NCBI RefSeq assembly: GCF_001746415.1
Contig: NZ_MEHJ01000001.1
Span: 5,648,501-5,712,500 of the forward strand
Direction: 5' to 3'
Source of the DNA: Streptomyces agglomeratus
GTDB taxonomy: Bacteria > Actinomycetota > Actinomycetes > Streptomycetales > Streptomycetaceae
DNA length: 64,000 bases
The translations under genes were made by a program, and so were the position numbers. This document shows, in pieces, positions 59,481 to 64,000 of the stretch. Every line of letters starts with the position of its first letter. The stretch's first letter is position 1. The notes beneath the pieces were generated by a model that was not told the origin of the DNA, ran no database searches, and was given only the letters and a program-made list of their open reading frames with translations.

Positions 59481-60935
59481 CTACACGCGCGGCACCGTCT
59501 CGCCGCTCCGCGCGTCGACGACCTTGCGGCCGTCCAGCGGCTTGTCGAGCGTCACCGTCTCCTTCAGCTCCTTGGCGACCATGATGCAGACCCGCCCGGG
59601 ATCCGGGTTGCTCTCGGTGATCTCCACCTCCACCGTCCCGTTCTTCTCGCTCGCCTTCGCGGCGTACTCGCTGCACACGCCGCCCCAGAAGTGCAGGGTG
59701 AGCCGGCGTCCGTCAGCGCCGTACGACGTGACCTGCCGCGGCTCCGCCGGGGGCTCGCCGCTCTCGGACGGAGCCGGCGAGGCGGGCGGCTTCGCCAGGT
59801 GGTCGGGATCCACGGCGGGGTGCGTGATGGTGAACGGCTGCGCGCCGCCGCCGGGCTTCACCTCGAAGAGCCACGACGGTACGAGGGCCTGGCGCCCGTC
59901 GACGTACTGCGCGGCCAGTCCGAAGACCGCCCCGCCCACGGTCACGGGCTCCGGCGCGGCCGGTGGCCGCGCGCCCGGCTCGCAGGGCGATGCGTCCTCG
60001 TCGCCCGCGCCGCTCCCGTCGCCGTGCGGTACGGGCGTGGCGCAACCGCCGATCCCGGTCCTGCCGGCGCCCTGACCGGACTTGTTCAGCTCCTTCAGCG
60101 TCTCCTGCGCGCTGATCACCGGATACTCGGCACCCTTGGTCAGGCTCTTCAACCGGCCACTGCCACCGACCGGTTCACCGTCCGGGCCGATCTGGATACC
60201 GGTCGCCCAGCCGTACGTCGGCAGCCCGCCCACCTCCGGGTCGGCGTTCACCACCCGTACCGCGCCCATCAGCTGGCGGGCGTCCAGCGCGGCGTCGTCC
60301 TGCCGCAGCGCCTTGAGCACGGGCGCGGCGGCCTCTTTCGCGGCCTTCTCGCTCACCGCGGGCCCCTCCCCGCCGGGCTGGTGCGAGGTGCCCGGGCACG
60401 TGTCGGGCTTGGCGCAGTTGTCGCCGCCGTGCGGTCCGTACTTCGCGAACGTCCACGTGCCCGGCGCCTGCTTGTTGACCTGGAGCACCGGCCCCGAGCC
60501 GTCCTTGGTACCGCCGGCCTTCCAGACCTCGCCCTCGGCGCGCGGCTTGCCCGGTACGCCGAGGGCCTCGGCCAGCCGTGCCACCTCGGCCGCGGTGACG
60601 GTGCCCGACGCCCTGTACACGTGGGCCGAGCGGGGCCCCTGGGGCAGCTTTCCCTCGGCGCGGTACGTCACCCCGCCGTTGGGGTCGGGCTCGCCGGGCG
60701 CGACGCCCGGCGCGTCGCCGTCCGTGTGGGCGTCGAGGTTCAGCGGCGGCGGACTGCCGTCGCCCGCCCCCGCCCCCGCGCCGCTGCCCGTACCGCTGCC
60801 GCCGCCCGAGGCGGTCGACGCCCAGTACGCGCCGCCGCCCCCGGCCAGCAGCACCGCCGCGGCCACTGAGGCGGCCACCAGCGGGGAACGCCGCCTGGGG
60901 ACGCCCGCGTCCTCTTCCGGTCGCTCGGTGCTCAC
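59481..60935 (-). CDS. membrane-anchored exported protein, unknown function
   Basis: The product has 484 residues. A short cytoplasmic basic start (STERPEEDAGVPRRR) is followed by one helix (PLVAASVAAAVLLAGGGGAYW) and then a Gly/Ser/Ala-rich spacer, so the bulk faces outward. Six cysteines (as in GGDNCAKPDTC, GGCATP, CEPGA and VCSEY) suggest disulfides. The globular part has no recognised domain. A similar anchored protein occurs in this neighbourhood in other streptomycetes as far as I know. The GTG follows AAGGAG by 7 nt. Confidence 0.85.
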   Translation of the reverse strand: MSTERPEEDAGVPRRRSPLVAASVAAAVLLAGGGGAYWASTASGGGSGTGSGAGAGAGDGSPPPLNLDAHTDGDAPGVAPGEPDPNGGVTYRAEGKLPQGPRSAHVYRASGTVTAAEVARLAEALGVPGKPRAEGEVWKAGGTKDGSGPVLQVNKQAPGTWTFAKYGPHGGDNCAKPDTCPGTSHQPGGEGPAVSEKAAKEAAAPVLKALRQDDAALDARQLMGAVRVVNADPEVGGLPTYGWATGIQIGPDGEPVGGSGRLKSLTKGAEYPVISAQETLKELNKSGQGAGRTGIGGCATPVPHGDGSGAGDEDASPCEPGARPPAAPEPVTVGGAVFGLAAQYVDGRQALVPSWLFEVKPGGGAQPFTITHPAVDPDHLAKPPASPAPSESGEPPAEPRQVTSYGADGRRLTLHFWGGVCSEYAAKASEKNGTVEVEITESNPDPGRVCIMVAKELKETVTLDKPLDGRKVVDARSGETVPRV

Positions 60936-61067
60936 CGCATCGCTCCTTCGGCTGCTCGCCGTCCTGTGCCCTATGTCGTACCCGCTCCACGGGGAGACAC
61001 AGGTGGGACGGAACGGGGGAGCGCGCGGTTCCCCCCGCGCTTCCCCCGGGCGGCCCAGGAGCCGGCG

Positions 61068-61277
61068 TCAGCCCCCGTACTCGGACATCCCGCCCACCAT
61101 GCGGGCCGACGCGGGCGGCACCGTGATGCCGTGGATGAGCGAGGCCGGAACAGGAGCGGGCGCGGCCGCGACGGGCACGGCCCAGTGCGGGACCATGCGG
61201 GCGCAGTCCCCGCGCAGTTCCTCCAGGCCCCCGTCCTGATCGCGCCGGGCGGACGACGTAACGCTGTGCTTCTGCAT
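61068..61277 (-). CDS. small protein divergent from adenosine kinase gene
   Basis: The product has 69 residues: a polar N-terminus (MQKHSVTSSARRDQDGG), a helix with one Cys, an Ala/Pro/Val middle (VPVAAAPAPVPA) and a C-terminal GITVPPASARMVGGMSEYGG. GGGAG lies 8 nt before the ATG at 61277. I recognise no domain. It faces the AdoK-like gene over a region with a pair of CTAC-N6-GTAG sites, so the two may be co-regulated. Confidence 0.75.
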   Translation of the reverse strand: MQKHSVTSSARRDQDGGLEELRGDCARMVPHWAVPVAAAPAPVPASLIHGITVPPASARMVGGMSEYGG

Positions 61278-61364
61278 GCGGGATGCTCCCGAGGCTCTGG
61301 GGACCGCCACGCCGCGGCCCCTGATGCTGGCACCGTAGGCAGCTGGGACGTCACGAAAAAAGCC

Positions 61365-61378
61365 CTACTATCGGGTAG
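61365..61378. promoter_or_regulatory. CTAC-N6-GTAG site, copy 1
   Basis: CTACTATCGGGTAG, with 4-bp inverted arms and the shared core CGG-GTAG, lies in the divergent region between the 69-residue protein and the adenosine kinase gene, 37 bp from the second copy. Confidence 0.5.
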
Positions 61379-61401
61379 TTTTGCCGCTTAGTGCGAGAGG
61401 G

Positions 61402-61415
61402 CTACGACCGGGTAG
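61402..61415. promoter_or_regulatory. CTAC-N6-GTAG site, copy 2
   Basis: CTACGACCGGGTAG differs from copy 1 at only two of 14 positions and lies 43 nt before the kinase GTG. Paired copies argue for a specific binding protein. Confidence 0.5.
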
Positions 61416-61457
61416 CGTGGACTGTCCTCACTCACCGCCCGCAGGAGCGTCCTCGTC

Positions 61458-62432
61458 GTGCGTATCGCAGTCACCGGCTCCATCGCCACCGACCACCTCA
61501 TGACCTTCCCCGGCCGGTTCGCCGACCAGTTGGTCGCGGATCAGCTGCACACGGTCTCCCTCTCCTTCCTGGTCGACAACCTCGACGTACGCCGGGGCGG
61601 TGTCGGCGCCAACATCTGCTTCGGCATGGGCCAGCTTGGCACGGCCCCGATCCTGGTCGGCGCCGCCGGCTCGGACTTCGACGAGTACCGCGCGTGGCTC
61701 GACCGGCACGGCGTGGACACCGGCTCGGTGCGCATCTCCGAGGTCCTGCACACCGCCCGCTTCGTGTGCACGACCGACGCCGACCACAACCAGATCGGCT
61801 CCTTCTACACGGGCGCGATGAGCGAGGCCCGCCAGATCGAGCTCCAGGCGGTCGCCGAGCGCGTCGGCGGACTGGACCTCGTCCTGATCGGCGCGGACGA
61901 CCCCGAGGCGATGCTGCGCCACACGGAGGAGTGCAAGACGCGCTCGATCCCGTTCGCGGCGGACTTCTCGCAGCAGATCGCCCGCATGTCGGGGGAGGAC
62001 ATCCGCACGCTGCTCGACGGCGCGACGTACCTCTTCTCCAATGAGTACGAGAAGGGCCTCATCGAGTCCAAGACCGGCTGGACCGACGAGGAGATCCTCG
62101 GCAGGGTCGGACACCGCGTCACGACGCTCGGGTCGCGCGGTGTACGCATCGAGCGCGTCGGGGACGAGCCGGTGGTCGTCGGCTGTCCCGAGGAGGAGGG
62201 CAAGGTCGACCCGACCGGCGTGGGCGACGCCTTCCGTGCGGGCTTCCTGTCCGGTCTGGCCTGGGGCGTCGGCCTGGAGCGCGCCGCGCAGATCGGGTGC
62301 ATGCTGGCGACGCTGGTGATCGAGACGCTGGGCACGCAGGAGTACACGCTGCGCCGCGCGAACTTCATGGACCGCTTCACGAAGGCGTACGGCCACCCGG
62401 CGGCGGAAGAGGTCCGCGCCCACCTGTCCTGA
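61458..62432 (+). CDS. adoK: PfkB-family carbohydrate/adenosine kinase (AdoK-like)
   Basis: The product has 324 residues of ribokinase fold. MRIAVTGSIATDHLMTFPG, RRGGVGANICFGMGQLG (substrate-side GG motif) and KVDPTGVGDAFRAGFLSG with the catalytic Asp near residue 256 define the family. In gene order and length it matches the M. tuberculosis adenosine kinase Rv2202c, also adjacent to the Fe-S carrier and ctaC regions. Substrate assignment rests on that synteny. The GTG is preceded by AGGAG at 10 nt. Two CTAC-N6-GTAG elements upstream may control it. Confidence 0.9.
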   Translation: MRIAVTGSIATDHLMTFPGRFADQLVADQLHTVSLSFLVDNLDVRRGGVGANICFGMGQLGTAPILVGAAGSDFDEYRAWLDRHGVDTGSVRISEVLHTARFVCTTDADHNQIGSFYTGAMSEARQIELQAVAERVGGLDLVLIGADDPEAMLRHTEECKTRSIPFAADFSQQIARMSGEDIRTLLDGATYLFSNEYEKGLIESKTGWTDEEILGRVGHRVTTLGSRGVRIERVGDEPVVVGCPEEEGKVDPTGVGDAFRAGFLSGLAWGVGLERAAQIGCMLATLVIETLGTQEYTLRRANFMDRFTKAYGHPAAEEVRAHLS

Positions 62433-62478
62433 TCCCGGGACACGCAGCCGGACGGGCCGGACGGTCGTCACTACCGGA

Positions 62479-62513
62479 CCCGGCCCCTCCGGTGGTGGAG
62501 GAGCGGGGCCGGG
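62479..62513. terminator. hairpin terminator after adoK
   Basis: CCCGGCCCCTCC pairs with the complementary GG-rich arm through a 3-nt bulge, between convergent stops at 62432 and 62540. Confidence 0.55.
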
Positions 62514-62539
62514 GGCCGTAGCCCCGGGCTCCGCCTCCG

Positions 62540-63919
62540 TCAGCTCACGCGCCGCACCACGTACGCGACGCCCCGCTCGGCCGGGCGCTCCCCGACGTAC
62601 TCCTGTCCCCGCATCCCGCACCACGCGGGGATGTCCAGCCGCGCCGCCTCGTCGTCCGAGAGCACCGTCACCGTCCCGCCGACCGGCACGTCCCCGATCA
62701 CCTTGGCCAGTTCGATCACCGGGATCGGACACCGCTTGCCGAGCGAGTCCACGACGAGCGACTCCACGCCGGCCGGCCCGGACGCGGCGACCGGCGCCCC
62801 CAGCCGCTCCCGCACGCCGGCCACTGCCCCCGGCAGCACCTCCAGGAAGCGGTCCACGTCCGCCGCCGCCGTCCCCGGCGGCAGCGAGACCCGGACGTTG
62901 CCCTCCGTCAGCACCCCCATCGCCTTCAGCACATGGCTGGGCGTGAGCGTGCTGCTCGTGCAGGACGAACCGGACGATACGGAGAAACCGGCCCGGTCCA
63001 GCTCGTGCAGCAGCGCCTCGCCGTCGACGTACAGGCACGAGAAGGTGACGACGTGCGGCAGCCGGCGCACCGGATCGCCCACCACTTCGACATCCGGTAC
63101 GACCTCCGGCACCGCGGACCGGATCCGGTCCACCAGTGCCCGCAGTTTTTCCGCCTCCCCGGCCACCCCGGCCCGTACGGCCCGGAGCGACGCCGCGGCC
63201 GCCACGATCGCCGGCAGGTTCTCGAAACCGGCCGCCCGGCCGGACTCCCGCTCGTCGGCGGGTCCTTGGGCGGCGAACCGCACCCCCTTGCGCACCACTA
63301 GCAGTCCGACCCCCGCCGGGCCGCCCCATTTGTGCGCACTTGCCGCGAGCAGCGACCAGTCGCCCTCCACCGGCCCCCACCCCAGCGACTGCGCCGCGTC
63401 CACCAGCAGCGGCACACCCACCGCCCGGCACTGCTGTGCGATTTCGGCCACCGGCTGCTCGGTACCGACCTCGTGGTTGGCGGACTGGAGACACGCCAGC
63501 GCGGTGTCCTCCCGCAGCGCCGCGGCGAACGCCGCCGGGTCCACCCGGCCCGCCCGGTCCACCGCCACCTGTGTCGTCGTGCCGCCCGCGGCCTCGTGCG
63601 CGGCGGCCGAATGGAGCACCGAGGAGTGCTCCACGGCCGAGACGGCCAGGTGCCGGCCGACACGCCGACGCGCGGCGAGCGCGCCGGAGATCCCGGTGTG
63701 CACGGCGTGGGTGCCCGAAGAGGTGAATACGAGCTCGTCGGGGCGGCAGCCCACGGCCTCCGCGGCCGCCTCGCGGGCCGCGTCGAGGAGCATCCGGGCG
63801 CGCCGCCCCTCGCGGTAGAGGCGGGACGGGTCGGCCCAGCCCTCGTCGAGCGAGGCCAGCAGGGCCTGCCGGGCGACGGGGTGCAGCGGGGCGGAGGACG
63901 CGGCGTCGAAGTAGGGCAC
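62540..63919 (-). CDS. cysteine desulfurase (NifS/IscS-like) fused to a TusA sulfurtransferase domain
   Basis: The product has 459 residues. The fold-type I PLP domain (about 1-370) starts PYFDAASSAPLHP, with SSGTHAVHTGISGAL, PLLVDAAQSLGWGP, the PLP Lys in SAHKWGGPAGVG and the mobile-loop Cys in SSGSSCTSS. A C-terminal TusA domain (about 385-455) has SLGKRCPIPVIELAKVIGDVPVGG with its acceptor Cys. The fused layout would pass persulfide sulfur internally. Clients may be tRNA thiolation, molybdenum cofactor or Fe-S assembly; none is decided by the sequence. The GTG at 63919 has no strong Shine-Dalgarno. The final 80 nt to the window edge hold no gene. Confidence 0.93.
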   Translation of the reverse strand: MPYFDAASSAPLHPVARQALLASLDEGWADPSRLYREGRRARMLLDAAREAAAEAVGCRPDELVFTSSGTHAVHTGISGALAARRRVGRHLAVSAVEHSSVLHSAAAHEAAGGTTTQVAVDRAGRVDPAAFAAALREDTALACLQSANHEVGTEQPVAEIAQQCRAVGVPLLVDAAQSLGWGPVEGDWSLLAASAHKWGGPAGVGLLVVRKGVRFAAQGPADERESGRAAGFENLPAIVAAAASLRAVRAGVAGEAEKLRALVDRIRSAVPEVVPDVEVVGDPVRRLPHVVTFSCLYVDGEALLHELDRAGFSVSSGSSCTSSTLTPSHVLKAMGVLTEGNVRVSLPPGTAAADVDRFLEVLPGAVAGVRERLGAPVAASGPAGVESLVVDSLGKRCPIPVIELAKVIGDVPVGGTVTVLSDDEAARLDIPAWCGMRGQEYVGERPAERGVAYVVRRVS

Positions 63920-64000
63920 ACCGCCACGCTAATCCTTGGCCCCGCGGGTCCGCGCCCCGCTACCGGGGAGGGGCCGTCGCCGGCCGGTCGTACGGGGGGC

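Noticed and set aside
1..64000. Mobile elements, CRISPR arrays, tRNA or rRNA genes
   Set aside because: No transposase, integrase, direct-repeat/spacer array or recognisable structural RNA was seen on either strand.

Overview
The window is high-GC actinobacterial chromosome, almost certainly Streptomyces or a close relative. The signs are very GC-rich third codon positions with long antisense shadow frames, many GTG starts, ATGA/GTGA gene overlaps, and a core gene order that largely matches the Mycobacterium tuberculosis lipB-lipA-glnA1, dlaT-pepB, cobS-cobT, erpA-adoK-ctaC neighbourhood. I saw no rRNA, tRNA, CRISPR, insertion sequence or phage gene.

Layout. Positions 0.3-12 kb hold nitrogen assimilation genes: glutamine synthetase II (glnII) and glutamine synthetase I (glnA), each with a four-half-site GlnR-type box upstream. 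Between them are small metabolic and regulatory genes and a three-gene operon (6.7-10.3 kb) coding for a 2-oxoglutarate/Fe(II) amino-acid-hydroxylase-like enzyme, a SAM methyltransferase and a carnitine/choline acyltransferase. Positions 12-16 kb hold an RDD membrane protein, a small protein with a DUF4191 protein, and the lipoate genes lipB and lipA. Positions 16-24.7 kb are accessory: a TPR-type regulator, an FAD oxidase, a TIGR01777 epimerase, a GNAT enzyme, a SpoIIE-type phosphatase with a translationally coupled 22-residue leader ORF, a DUF4240 protein, an SDR and a WYL regulator. Positions 24.8-31.7 kb encode E1, E2 and E3 of the pyruvate dehydrogenase complex around a GntR/FCD regulator. 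LipA and LipB make the lipoyl groups that the E2 carries.

Positions 32-33.8 kb hold a leucyl aminopeptidase (pepA) broken by a one-base deletion, preceded by a 15-codon leader ORF and a hairpin. Positions 33.9-40.6 kb are the most interesting block: an exported Agd3/PelA-like polysaccharide deacetylase, a PelF-like GT4 glycosyltransferase, a polytopic membrane protein, a spherulin-4/Sph3-like (GH135) protein and a GH114 endo-galactosaminidase lipoprotein. This parts list matches the fungal galactosaminogalactan cluster and the Pel system, and suggests a cationic galactosamine-type exopolysaccharide. Positions 40.7-47.2 kb hold the cobalamin nucleotide-loop genes cobS, cobT and cobU (cobU fused to a PhnP/PqqB-like domain), interleaved with membrane-lipid and membrane-protein genes.

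Positions 47-57 kb hold envelope functions: an HtrA-like lipoprotein protease, a methyltransferase with a probable CTG start, a DUF3043 protein, PspA and PspAA, a NarL-type two-component system and an RND transporter that is also frameshifted by one base in a G run. Positions 57-64 kb hold a YCII-like protein, nadA, an ErpA/HesB iron-sulfur carrier, an anchored exported protein, a 69-residue small protein divergent from an AdoK-like adenosine kinase, and a cysteine desulfurase-TusA fusion. The shared theme of the last block is iron-sulfur, NAD and respiratory supply. Two single-base deletions in otherwise intact housekeeping genes hint at residual sequencing errors.
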